Below are positions 48,801 through 62,400 of a stretch of DNA of 64,000 bases, piece after piece (position 1 is the stretch's first letter; each line of letters opens with the position of its first letter). The notes below the pieces were generated by a model that was not told the DNA's origin, did not search any database, and worked only from the letters and a program-made list of their open reading frames with translations. The position numbers were made by a program, and so were the translations under genes. Location: NCBI RefSeq assembly GCF_019097595.1, contig NC_080718.1, positions 12,618,657 through 12,682,656 of the forward strand, in the 5' to 3' direction. The DNA comes from Hemibagrus wyckioides (Eukaryota > Chordata > Actinopteri > Siluriformes > Bagridae).

Positions 48801-51800
48801 TGCCAGGCGCTCAATCAAGCAAGCAGAGCAAACATGTTCATGGCCGTGCTGCTGATTCGCAATTGCATGTAAAGACACGGTACTCTGTAAAGAACCTCTC
48901 AGTGGGTTCCAGTTCAGCTGGATACACATAAATGACCAATACATACAAGTACAAACACATCTAAATTCAAGCTTTCCTTTTACTGCTCCCCTGACTGGAA
49001 ACTTCCTTTCAAGAATCTAACTTACACTTGGCAAACGAGATTAATTACGCCTGACTAAGACTGGAAGATGTTGGCATGTTAAAGTAAAGAACGCTGATCA
49101 CTAAAACTAAACCTGAAAAAAAAACAAAAAAAAACAATAGCCTGGTGAAAAAAAACAGAAAACCTGTCCTTACAGAAAACCAGCACCTTGGCTAAAGGGC
49201 TGAAGGTGAATTCAAAATTCATTTCACAGCAAATCCAAAAACACAAGGTACACTTTGAACTCAAGTGCTATATAATAATAATGTTGTGAAAGCATCCAGC
49301 GATAGTTGAGCTTTTATGATACCACAAAAAAGATATGAAGGTATGAAGTAAGCAATCATAATATAATAATAGCTTCTCCTACTTTAGTAACAGTCTGTGA
49401 GAAATCCTCTCAGGAAGATGTCATATCCTAAACTAAAGTAAACTAAATACACACCATAAGGCACTTTGCTTCCTGAAGAACTTTAGGAAGTGCAGAGTTG
49501 ATTCCAGGCAAACAGAGGTTATTACTCACTTCTTTCCAGAGAGCTGCTAACGTGATAAACAAGATTTCCCTTACTGAGGAACAAACATAGATAGATACTC
49601 AGCATATGCTAAGAATATTAAAGGTTAAAAGGTGGCTGGGATTAATCTTTTCCTCATGGTTTGATGGAGGATGCTGTAACAAGGAACTTCCTTGGAGCAG
49701 AACTTCCATTACTAATCACCAAACAATGAGTCAACATGCTCAGAAAAATTGTAGATTTGTATCAAGGATATTATTAAAACAATAGTTCGCTTTCAAATAT
49801 GTTCGGTTCAAACTAGATATGGAGAAACTGGGAAAGTCAAATACTTGTTCAGCATTTAAGATTCATGTCTGGTGCTAAAATGCAGCCCAAACAGTCTTAC
49901 CCATTTTGGACAAGTCCGTTAATTTCACTTCTCTTCTGTCTGATTAAATTCTTAGCTGTTTTAAAGCAAATGTCTTTCTTTCATACCCAGAACTGCCACT
50001 AGGAATCTAACCTAAGAGATCCACTTCAAAGAAATTGTTCTTGTAGCTGTTACTGGGTTTACTAGCCACTGGATCAGCCAAACTATCATCTGTCCTAATC
50101 CTTCTTGAGTTCTTAGCAACATTTAACATGGTCACAAGAGCCTCCTGTCTATCTATTCTCACAAGATGGGAAATTAGTAAAGGTACAGACCTGATCCAGA
50201 ACATGGCTTTTAGTAAAGGTACAGACATATCAGGTCACATGTAAAGGATCCTTCAATCAACCGCATGCAAATTCACCACTGGAATCCCACGAGTATGTGG
50301 ATACCTACTTTATCCATAAGGAATCATCCTTAATATTTCATCCCCCTGCTATGCTGATGACACAACTCATTTCCTCTCTCTGACTCACATACTCCTGCTC
50401 AGATCTCAGCATGTAAGCCACATATCTGCATGGCAGCTCATTATCTGAAACAAAGATTGACTTGCTGTATATGTTCCTGGAGATGAAGCCCCACGGCAAG
50501 GTCTTGTCATCTCTCTGGAGAACGCTTTGAACATCTGACAACACACAAAACCTATGTATAGTACTAGACAGGTGACTGTTGATTTCTGCCCACGTTGCTA
50601 ACCTGATTTGGTCGTGCAGTATTCCGTTATACAACGTCAAACAGACCCTACCTTTTCTCTCAGCAGAAGCCATGCATAGGTGCTTGGTCCCTTGACATCT
50701 CCAGATTGGTCTGCTGTCCTCAACTCAGTCCTCAGTACTCGGGCAACTGATCCAGAACATGGCGGCACCTCTCCTTTTCAACCTCCCGAGGTCTCGAACA
50801 TCACCTCATCACTGTGTTCTTTCCAACAGCTTCCTGTAGCTGTCTGAGGCTAATTTAAAACACTGATGCTTGCTGTCAAAGCCAAACCAGCTCCCACCTA
50901 CACTTGTCAAGCCCACTCAGTTCCACGTTCCCTTTGAGATACAAAAGCAAGACACAACCCACCATCCCTCAAGTCTCATCATCACTTCTCTTCTCTGTCT
51001 TGGCATCATTCTAACCCCTGTTTAACACAGTACTAACTTCAGATCATGGCCTTTCTGTACTATATGCTTATCAATAGAGATCCAAACGATGCAAGAAAGA
51101 AAGACAGAAGTCTACAGTCTAGTATTTGTTACTATTTGACAAGCTGTGATGCCTGTCTTTTTTGGTTTACGTGAATAACGGGGTGGAGATGTAGGATTTC
51201 TGGTCAAAGAATCTCAAAGTGGAGGTATATAAAAAGGATTCTGATTCATCAGAGAAAGCAACTGACTTGTAAAAACCATAGCACTATCTAAGCCATGCCA
51301 TTTTGTGCTTGCATTAAGATAAGTTGATTTAAGCATCATTTTCTCAAAGCCCCAAGACTTTTCACAGAACACAGATCTTGATATCCTTCCAATTATCCCA
51401 GTGAATTAATCAAATACACATGGTTCAGATCAGAATGCCACAGAAGATATGACGATAAGCATTCATTTGTTTCTATGCTAACGACAAAATTTGCTTTCCA
51501 GTGCACTGAAACACTCATTTTTTAATCTTTAAATCCCTAAAAATACTTCAGAGCTTTGGCCAAATACCAGTGTAACATTCACTCATTTCCCACTCTCGTC
51601 GTCATCATGATGTCAAAAAAAAAAAACCCGAGAGCCTGGGAACTACAAAGCACAAAAACCAATTCCTGTGTGACAGCATGGCTCCAAACCAGTGTTAGAT
51701 CCACTCTCCTCTCCCTCTGTTCACCACACAGCTCTCTCACTTTGTTTCTAACTTTCACTTTCTCCCACTCCCCAGCTCATCTCAACCATCTGGAGGTCAC

Positions 51801-52712
51801 TCTGCCAAGCGACGACTCTGTGTGTCCTCAATAAGCAAGTTCCTTTTCAGAGATGGAGGTTTTTCAACAGCCTAAGCATTTACAGTGCTATTCATTTATA
51901 GGTTCATTCCCACTACCAAATGGCTCAAGAAGGCTATAGCAGCCATACAAGAGGCAGAGGGAGAGGCATACGGGGCAAATCTCACAGACTTGTTCGAGAC
52001 AAGCTCGGTACGTGAGGGAAATACGGAAACGGCACAAAGGCGGCCCATGACGAAAGAATCTCTCGTTCGAGGGCACAAAAGTTCAAAAGTAGTGAAAAAA
52101 AGGAAGCTGTTCTCTTTTGTTGTGGAGTGATATTTAAAGCCTTATTAGGCAGCACGCATAAAGGGAATTGAACAAAATGTGCCTCAGAAAAAATGCCTTT
52201 ATCTCTGACGGTAATTGCAACCAAAATTACAATAATTGGTCCAATTAAAGTAATCCTGAATGAACAGTATGTCATCTTAATGTTTCTGTACTTGCAAAAA
52301 GGAGTATTTCTAATTAGCTCTGATTGCCTTGCACAGATTCATTTCAAGTGTCATTAGTTAAAAAGTTTTGGAGAAATCGCCTTTACAACTGGCACTTAGG
52401 GTGCAGCACTGGAGTAATCGTAATGAATGAGTGACAAAGGAAGTGCGACAGGAGGAGGGTAAAAATAAATAAAAATACAGGAGGACAGTGTGAGGGAGTC
52501 ATGCCAAGAGCCGGTTAGTGAGGTGAAGACAAAAGGTGAGGGGGCATGTGCTCTTTCCTGAGCTTTCACACTCACTCCTGGGTGTGAAAGGTTGTGTGGG
52601 AGCGTGTGTCACCAGCTCTCCTAACGGTTAATTAACAAGGGGCTCTGGCAGTATGGGAGGTGTGTGTGTGTGTATGGGAGGGTGAACGACATATGTTAGC
52701 GGCCCAAGTCAG

Positions 52713-52768
<56 letters not shown>

Positions 52769-53445
52769 AGAGGAGAGGTTAGTCTGGGCATGGTGCTCAG
52801 CCCGCTCGGGTTCTGTCAGGCCATGCTGGCACGCGCAGGACACCAGATGTCGGAGCAGAGCCGGCTCGGTGGGCCACACCTTTCGACAAGCTAAAATCGG
52901 AGCGCAGCACCAGAAATAACCTCCCGCTGGACCTGACTCCGCTCAAAAACTCCACACCAGATCACGGCCACCAGCCGTCAGAAGAACTCTCACTTCCTCT
53001 CCACCGGTGCACTCGATTTGGGCTTCCGCCTGCTGGCGGACTTACTTTTTATGGTCCGAATGTAATTACATTCTTTCCGTTTCTCCTCCGGAGGTGAGGG
53101 AGAAAAGGAGCAGGTGAGCGAGGGCACAGCAGAGAGAAACGGACAGAACATAAGCTAAAAGATCATTCGAGAAACATGGAATATGTTAGAGCAACACAGC
53201 CCAAGTGTTGATTTGACAGCTATAAATAACCAAAATGTGTTCAACGTTTCGGATTTGTTTTGCTTTCAATTTGCCTAAGTGTGCTGGAGCCGCTGGAGCG
53301 TTGACTTGGCCTCCTACATGCAATTTGTAGTTTTCCCAGTAGAACGGATGAATCACGCTGGTCAGGGTGTTTTTGTGTGTAGGTGCAGACTCGGCCTGTG
53401 TCTCCTGAGGACACAGCGATCTTTGTGCTTAGAGCTGCCCCCTCC

Positions 53446-53478
<33 letters not shown>

Positions 53479-56400
53479 TTTCTAAGCCAGATTACTTTAG
53501 CCTGCACTGCCTCTGTGTTAATCATAAAACAGGCTGATGTTATTAACAGATTATTCACATTCTGCAGCAGATTAAAACACTGGGCCACTGTGGGAGAGAA
53601 AGGAGTTGTTTCCATGCTGAGAGCACCAGTCTATTATACAGACTTATCCATGAGACCCACAGCCATATATCACAGAGGCTTTGTGTCTGGGTGTCTGGGG
53701 TAGCACAGCCGACAGCATCATATCTGAGTAGATGAACCTCGTCTGTGTGGACTCCTTTTAAGGCATAGTAAGGTGCGTGTGTGTGTGTGCGTGTGGGTTG
53801 TGTAGTGCTACTTACGCATATTTCATATCTCAGCGTCATGAGACCTTTTTTTTTTTTTTTTAAGAAGTTTGAAACCACACTGAAAAGAAAGATCAAGGCG
53901 TAATACTTTGTAAAGCGCAGGAAAAAGCCTAAAGGCTTCATGACTTCTAATCCACTCTGAGAGAACAAGGTCAGTAAAAGGGTATTTTATCACTTCTCTT
54001 TTCCAGAAATCAATGTGTGTGAGAAAAAGGGAGAAGGAGAGAACATAAAAACAAATCTAAACTAGGCAATACGCCCACATGCTCTCACACACAGTATGTC
54101 CTCTTCCCAAGCACATGATGCGTCCATCAGCCCCCTCTTTCTCACCCACACGCGCTCACACACACACACACACACACACACGCGAAACAGAGAGAAACCA
54201 CATTGTGAGTGCGATTCAGAGTGACAGCTGACCTATGAATTGCTGACTCACTCTTTCACCGATCCTTCAGTAACATGCTCCCTGATAGGCTAAGGAGTCT
54301 GGGGCGACATACAGGCCTGGGGCGTATACGGAAAGTTGACCTCGCAGCCACATGGGCAGTGATGTTTCACAATGCCCCTACACACAGGCCGAGAGGGAAG
54401 CAGGACTCTGAAACGGACTGTTTGTGGGTCAGTTTCTTTCATATGAAGCTGACCGCAGAATGACAGTTATACAGAGGAAGAAAGGAGAAGAGGGGGAGGA
54501 TTTTTTTTAAAAAAAATGTCTAGAATCTACTTAAACAGCAACCCATAAACAGCAGCCGGGGGATTCATGAAGTGACGTGACTCATGCCTCGAAAAAGAAC
54601 TAGAGAGAGAGATAAAGCACCCGCTTGACCACGTGACCAACACGGAAAACAGAGGTGAAAAGAGAGCATCAAGAAAAAGTTGACAGTTTATCATCAGGAG
54701 ACAGATCTGGCACAGATAAGAACACAACGCATGTCAGCTCTTTTTTAGCCTTAGATCTAAAAGAAAGATCTGTAGCTGCTGATGGCTGTGTTTTTAAAAC
54801 AACCCATACTGCACACTTCTTGAATTTTCTTTTTACCCTGAAGCCACTTATGACCTTTGTGTGCTCTTATGTGTTAAACACACGTGTGATCTCATCTGAC
54901 AGTGACCTTAAGGACTTTAAAGTGGTGTCTTTCTTGCTGTGTCTTTAAATCTTTAAGTAAATAACCTCTGCTTTGATTGGCTGAACGTTTCATGTGAACA
55001 AACTGTATGTGTGTGTGTGGAAGTGTACAGGAGATATGATAATGGCATCAGCTCAATATATGCAGCCTGATATGTTTGAGCCAGAAACTGATTCAGAAAC
55101 TAAAAAAGAGGAGAACAAGCCAAGAAGCGTTTGGAGAAATTCTTAGCTTATGTCTTGGGTAAATTCTATCAATCAGTTCTATTCTCTATTTTTAGTATTG
55201 TTATCTTCTTCAAAAATCACTATGATATTAGCAACAGTGTTAAAGTGACATCTAACTAGCAAGCATTGATTAATAGTTCATTAAAAACTGACATTAGCAT
55301 GATGAAGACTTCTCAACCCTTTTCCTGTCACACTAACTGATGCACCCTTCAACAGCAACTTTCTGGCAAACTGTTTTACGACTTATTCAAAAGCCTGAAA
55401 CGTGTTAGTGTTTCTCTCACACTGAAGTGCTAAGGAACATTAGGGGGAAAAAAAATAAACTTTATCTATAGGCAAAACCGTCTTTGGCTTGCTCCAAACT
55501 GCAGTCCCCTTCACTCATCATCACCCTGGACCTGACAGAATAGTCGAGTTCGTGTAAATGTGTCCACGGTGGTGACATCACAACTCGAAGACGTTTCAAA
55601 AATGTTCTGCTCTAAATTAGTGCACTGAAGTCTTTTACTAAATCTCTTTAACAGGTGGGGAGATGAGACAGGATTGGGTGAGAGGGAGGAGGAGAGAAGC
55701 AGGTGCATTTATGCGCTACAGGAATAACATGGTTCAAGAACAGAGAGTGTGTGAGTGTGAGAGAAAGAGAGAAAGAGAAAGAGAGAGAGTCGGGCTGTGT
55801 AAGAGGGAGCAGATGCTGACACTGAGGCGCTCCGACACTTCCACAGCCTGGGGAGTCACAGCATGCTAGTGCAGTGTGACAGAAAGCAACCTTTAAAGGC
55901 CAAGCCCTGAGCAACAGCAGCAACTGCTTCACACACACAAACACACACACACCTCCTTATTCTACCCTCTGCGTTCACTAGTCTAACAATGAATTAGGCA
56001 AAAACTTATCAAGTCAAGTGCATGCCAATGTTCAGTGCAGTATTTTACAAGAACAGTGAGTTGGTTATTTTAAAAAATAATTTCTGTGACATTTGACACA
56101 TAAAAGCAGCTTCACTGGCTGAACAGAAAGGGCAAAACCCATTACTCCATTGAAAGGTCTCTTCCTGACCAGGTCAGAAGTGATACAGGGGATAGAATTT
56201 CCTCTACAAGAAAAAAAAAATTCTCTACTGCCACCTTCAGGTCAGAGGAAGAGCGGAATGTAGTGTCGAATGTTTACTGGAGTCACTCGCGCTGTTAAAC
56301 CTTGTGACTGCTGTGAACTTTTGTGTCAAACTGAAACGTAACTTGTTGTAAGTGCATGTGTTGATTGGGCTGTTAACAGCTATTTCGAGCAGACGGGATG

Positions 56401-59400
56401 CTAGAAGACGCTGTTCTAACATAAACACAAGAAGGGTACTGAAGAGCAGGCACGCAATCTGACCTCTCGTAGATGGTTTTGAGCGTGACCTGGTCCGAGA
56501 CGACGTCATTCTCCTCCAGGAAAAGGATGAGCCAGGACGTCCGGTACGGCCACTCCTCCGTTAGGTTGATCCATGATGCCAGCCGATCCCAGTTGAAGAT
56601 GATCTGATTGGCTCGGAGAAGGCGCCCTGTCGTAACAAATATATATTATTATAATACGTGTGAAATCACTTTAATAATGAAAAGTTAAAGAGGTATTGAA
56701 GAATTAAAGAAGATTCCTATTAATGTACCATAGAATAACAACTAGAATAATGCTGTTTTAAAGAAAAAAGTATCCATAATGTGTAATCATTTCCAGTAAA
56801 CACCTCTGTGGGATGATAGAGATGCGTTAAGATCCGAGCATTCAGTATATTATGGTATCTGTAAATGCTATATTTTTTGGTCAAGGAAACTGATACAACA
56901 TATAACAAGACTTCTAGAAGCCCTTATTACCAATAAAAATGTTTCTGGTATATTTGGTTTTTCTTTAAATGCAAAGTTTAACTGTTTTAAAATGTCATAA
57001 TTCAGAGAATACTGCACTACTACATATTTATATATTACATTAAATGTTTCAGATTTCATGATGAAGATGTGGTCAGTTTAGAAAGCTGGCACTGCAGTAA
57101 CCTGTGACTGATACGATGTTCAGAAGTCTCCTCATGGTCTGAGGGCTGATGTCACTAAACCAGTCCTCGGTAACTAGCAGCTTGGTCAGGTCAAAAGACA
57201 TCTGACGCGTGACTGTACGCTGCATCTGACGCCTCCGGTATGTATCCTGCATGACAAAGAGACGCACGTTAGCACTTTAAGTAACAGTTTACTATTAATT
57301 AGCAGCTAGTTACAGCTCTCATTACTCCTCACACTGCACCTCGCTCCCTCTGATCCACTAGCACTGATCGACTGGTCCCACCATCTCTCAGGATCTCTCA
57401 GGCACAAGGTAGGTTTACATCTAGACTCTTCTCTGTTCTGGCACCGAGGTGGTGGAATGAACTTCCCCTAGATGTCCGTACAGCCGAGTCACTGACCATC
57501 TTCAAACAACGACTGAAGACGTACCTTCTCCTGAAGCACTTAAACTGGCTCTTATTTTGCCATGTTTATTTTATGTATTGCTGTACGTACATTTAAATTT
57601 AGGCTGATGGTATCCTAAGTCTGTGAGCTAGTGAACTAGTGTTCATGTATTCATTGATAGAGACAAAGCACTTTTGTATGTCGCTCTGGATAAGAGAGTC
57701 TGCCAAATGCCAGAAATGTAAACGGAGATGTAAATTAATAACAGTGGGCGATAATAATTTTCATACAAAGACGCTATATATTATACTATACTATATATAT
57801 AATGTCGCTTTTAAAAAATATGACTGTGTGTGTCGAGAGCAAAAATATAATTAAATGCAATAACCTGAAAGTCCATCTCTGACCTGTTACTACTCCACTA
57901 CGACAGCTAGTCAGTGATTTTGGTGGAAGTTAGAGTGAGCTAACCGTTTTGAAATGTGAAACATTTATTGTTCCATCCAAAGCCACAACCGTAAAACTCA
58001 ATTTTAATCAAACATGTAAAAACATTTCTTATCCCCCAAGCTTCAGTTTTTTAGTGAATCTCCTAGAACATGATATACATATCACTGATTGCATCACAAG
58101 ACCGCTAGCCTAAAACTGTAATATTTATGACAGAATACATAATTGTACTGAAACACTGGAAAAAAAAAACACTTCTTACACTCTGTGAATTAAAATTGAG
58201 GTCACATGATCACAAGATCTACAGTTCCTTTTTCAGATTAGTTCTTGCAGTGTCTTATATAACTTTTCAGGTGTTGCTCAGCTTGAAGAGCTGTGAGCAT
58301 GCTGCACTTGTGTCTTGAGGTCACTCAACAGCTGCCGATCAGGAGCTAAATAATTCAGCATGGGTACGATGTGGGAGCAGAGGCTGGATCACAAGCTCCA
58401 GAAAGTGGCCTTGTGACTAGAGTGTTGCTCCTAATATAAGTGAACAAACAGGCAACACTTCTGAATTCTGAAGCCAGCAGGAGGGCAGAGGTTAAAATGC
58501 CCAAGACTGATTCTGAGCTACTCAGACATGTGGTTGCACATGATTGGTTCTTAAAAAAAAAAAAAACTAAAAAACGAGATTTAGGGAAAAGAATAAGAAA
58601 AAAAAAAGTTTCTGATGTCAGCTCACATCTATGACAGCCCTAAACTATGTGATTTCTACTGACCACAGCTCATCATCCTGTGAGTTCCCATTAGCCAAAT
58701 CAGCAGTAACGAGCTACAGCCAATGCTTCTTCCTCTCTTCTTCTTGTAAACGGGCGAAACATGAACTTCCACTCTTGAAAACAAGGACGACTGCCAGGCG
58801 TGCCAGTGGCGGAGGCAGCACAAAAAGATCGTGTCCCCGAAAGCCGAATGAAAAGCGGACTGATAAATCAGTGAGGCAAACAAATGGGGCGCTCGCAGGG
58901 CAGGCAGCGGAGCCATTTAGCCTCCCACTAGACGCCGGCCGTGCCAGAGCTTTGTCACTGAGCCCCACTGCTGCTGCACCCTGTCATTAGGCAATGCCAT
59001 CTCGGCGGGGAGGGTAAACAGACATTAAATCAATTACAGACGCTCCTCGGCGACATCCAGGGGCTCCGACAGCATCCCTCTCCACATTGCCAGCCTCATG
59101 GAGAACACACGAGAACAACAAACACAAGCGCGCCAACAGCGTGTGCACTGTGTGACTTATATTCGAGTACTAGCGTGATGTTCACATCTTGTTCCACTGA
59201 AGGAGGAAGATTTTTAAATGAGGAGCACTAACAGAGCTTGAGTGAATCCATGATCCACCGGTTTGGTTATGGGGATCAACAGCATTTATTTTTTATCAGC
59301 TAGAACTTACCCTCCTGTTCAGAGTCGATTTACTGCCCTGCTTGGCCTGCTCTCCGAGACTGTTCTGTGACTGAAACTTTTTGTCTGCGTCCTCATGCCA

Positions 59401-62400
59401 TGCTGCAGGAACCCAGAGGCACAAAAACACAAAAGTACCCAACTATTACTAGACGATTAGTTATCATTGGAAAATCGTAGCATAGGTTAGTTGTCCTTAT
59501 TGATCATATCATTTGCTTTTTGAGATCTGTCATGGTTTTCTGCTTACCCTCAGCAGCAAGCAGATCTCCATTGTTTGGCGCAGCCATGGAGAGCTTCTTG
59601 GCTGTGGTGAGGCCACGGCTGTTCAGGAAGACGGGCAGGTGTACTATGTTGCGCATGTAGTCGTGGCCGTTGATGTTGGAATCACGCAGCACGCTGTTCA
59701 GGTTCTGGTTGATGGCTTTGATGATGATGTGGGGGTCGCTGGCAAAGATGGAGATGAAGGGGCCCTTGGAGAAGAGAATCCTCACCTGCAGAGAAAGATA
59801 TGCATTAGAAGTTCTTCCTGAACTGAACATTTCAATGTTTGTTTTTCTCTTTGGGTTGGTTGCTTGTGTCATGTAAACCTATATGAGATTTGATATAAGA
59901 TATATGGATATAGTATGAACTGTAATAGCGTCATGATGCAAAATATCAGTGGTGCTTGATCACATGTATTTTACCGTATGTAAATGTTTCACTTTTCTTT
60001 AGGTTGATGGCTTATTTCTGTTTCTCAGTAAAAGAACCTGCCCAGATTGCCCATTGTTAACATCTTTGTTAGAATTCAGTTATTCCTGTACATAAAGTTT
60101 ATTCCTGCACAAAAAGTGCATATTAAAAAATAAACAGAGCCTTTATCAAAACAGGACACCAAAGAGAAAGGCCAGAGTCTAGTGAAGAAGCTCCAGGCAT
60201 GGAAATGACAGGGACTTTCCAGACTCATGAGAGACTCAAGCATGGCCAAGTGTCACAGGACACTGATTTGTACACTATTTAAAAAGTTAATTACCGCTGT
60301 CTGCTGCCTCGGGCTAGCGTCTAAAGCTCAAATATTTGTTTATACTGCAGTGGGCCACAAAAACCTTATTGTCTCTTTCCCAACATGCCATAATCCTCCA
60401 CAGGCCATTTCCATTCATAGCAGTATGCAAATCCTTTCCGTTAGGGAACTTTGGCTCTGGCAAGCTTAGAAAACTTTTAGCTTGCGATAAAAATTCAATT
60501 TTGTAATTTCTATTAAAACAAGAAGCAAAAAAGCTCAGAATTTAAAAAGTGATGTGACTAAATGAGCCACAAAGGGGTCTTTGAGGTTTCAGGTGCTCTG
60601 GAAGGAGGGAGATTTCATTAGCACTGAGCAGGCTGCCAACACAAGGGGATTATATCCCCAAATAATAACGTTTGGCTGAAGGAAATTCTATTACTCCAGG
60701 CGGAAAAGAGGAATCTGAACTTTCTGGGGTGAACTCTGATAGCTACAGTGTGTAGTTCTGCTTTGTTAATGAGAAATTGATGAAAGTGTTTACCACTCAG
60801 TCAGACTGAGATGTGTTATTGGTGCATTTTGTGTTAAGTGGAGAAAAATGAAGGAATGATGTGAGAAAGCACAAGGAATTCCTGAAATGTCACTTCTTGC
60901 ACAATTTAGAAATCTGGCCAAATGTACAACCAAACACACACACACACATACACACACACACAAACACACACACCGTATCCAGCATCTGCAGCACTTTATC
61001 TTGTTCACAGGAGTCCAGGCCATCAATGATGACGACTAGCCGAGTCTGATTCTGAGTGAAGCCATCGATGGTCTTCGCCATTTTAGCCATAAGTTCCACT
61101 TCGCATTTGAGCACCTAGTTTTAAGACAAGGCAAACTGATTAAAAGAAAAACATGCTACCATGATGTACTGTATAAAGTCAATGTAGTTTAGTAAAACAA
61201 ATATAAACAACAGAGAGATCCAAACATTAAGAGAGGAATCGCTAGTGGAAATGATGGAAATAATCATAGGAATGTGTACCAATATATACAGGCATTAAAA
61301 CTGCTTCATATATACACTCTGTATATATAATATAATTGTAGTGTATTTATGAATATTTATGATATTTATATATACACACACACAGAGGCAAGTCTGCAAA
61401 ATGTTAGTAATTAAAAAATAAGAGGGATCTTATTGCAGATTGTTTTAAGAGGGATCTAGATTGCAAATTGTTTTTTTAATTTAGTACTGCCCTAAATAAG
61501 ATAATTCCCATAACAAATGTTTACATTTAGCCCACAAGACAACAACTGTAATATAGACAAATGAACCCATGATTATTAAAACCCTATGTTGTTACATGGA
61601 TGATTACTGACAGTTTTTATGTTTTGTGATAGCTGTTTATGAGTCCCGTATCTGTCCTGTGCAGTCAAACCTGCCCACAGTTCCTTCAGGTCCTGCACAT
61701 TCTTTGCTTTTCCAGCATCTTCTGCATTTAACCCCTTTCCAACTGCAGCTATAGGATTTTGAGATCCATCTTTTCACACTAAGGACAACTGAGGGACTGT
61801 TACAGAAGGTGCAAACATTCACTCATGCTCGAGAAGGTAACATGATACATTATAGAGTCTGTGGGGGGTAAAATTTTGAACAGGATAATCAGTGTAAAAT
61901 GTTATTATATTGTTTAAAGATCTTATTTTTCTCCCATTTAGCACTGCCCAGAAACAGAAGCTACGTAAGATACACTATATTGCCAAAAGTATTCGCTCAC
62001 CTGCCTTGACTCGCATATGAACTTAAGTGACATCCCATTCCTAATCCATAGGGTTCAATATGATGTCGGTCCACCCTTTGCAGCTATAACAGCTTCAACT
62101 CTTCTGGGAAGGCTGTCCACAAGGTTTAGGAGTGTGTTTATGGGAATTTTTGACCATTCTTCCAGAAGCGCATTTGTGAGGTCACACACTGATGTTGGAC
62201 GAGAAGGCCTGGCTCTCAGTCTCCGCTCTAATTCATCCCAAAGGTGTTCTATCAGGTTGAGGTCAGGACTCTGTGCAGGCCAGTCAAGTTCATCCACACC
62301 AGACTCTGTCATCCATGTCTTTATGGACCTTGCTTTGTGCACTGGTGCACAGTCATGTTGGAAGAGGAAGGGGCCAGCTCCAAACTGTTCCCACAAAGTT

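Larger units (their letters stand above)
44896..56463 (-). other. kidins220: Largest kidins220 intron in the window
   Basis: 11.6 kb, holding the LINE remnant at 50030, poly(T), several CA/GT repeats and a GC-richer block at 52790-53110. No open frame matches missing Kidins220 sequence; the protein is continuous across it. Confidence 0.85.
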
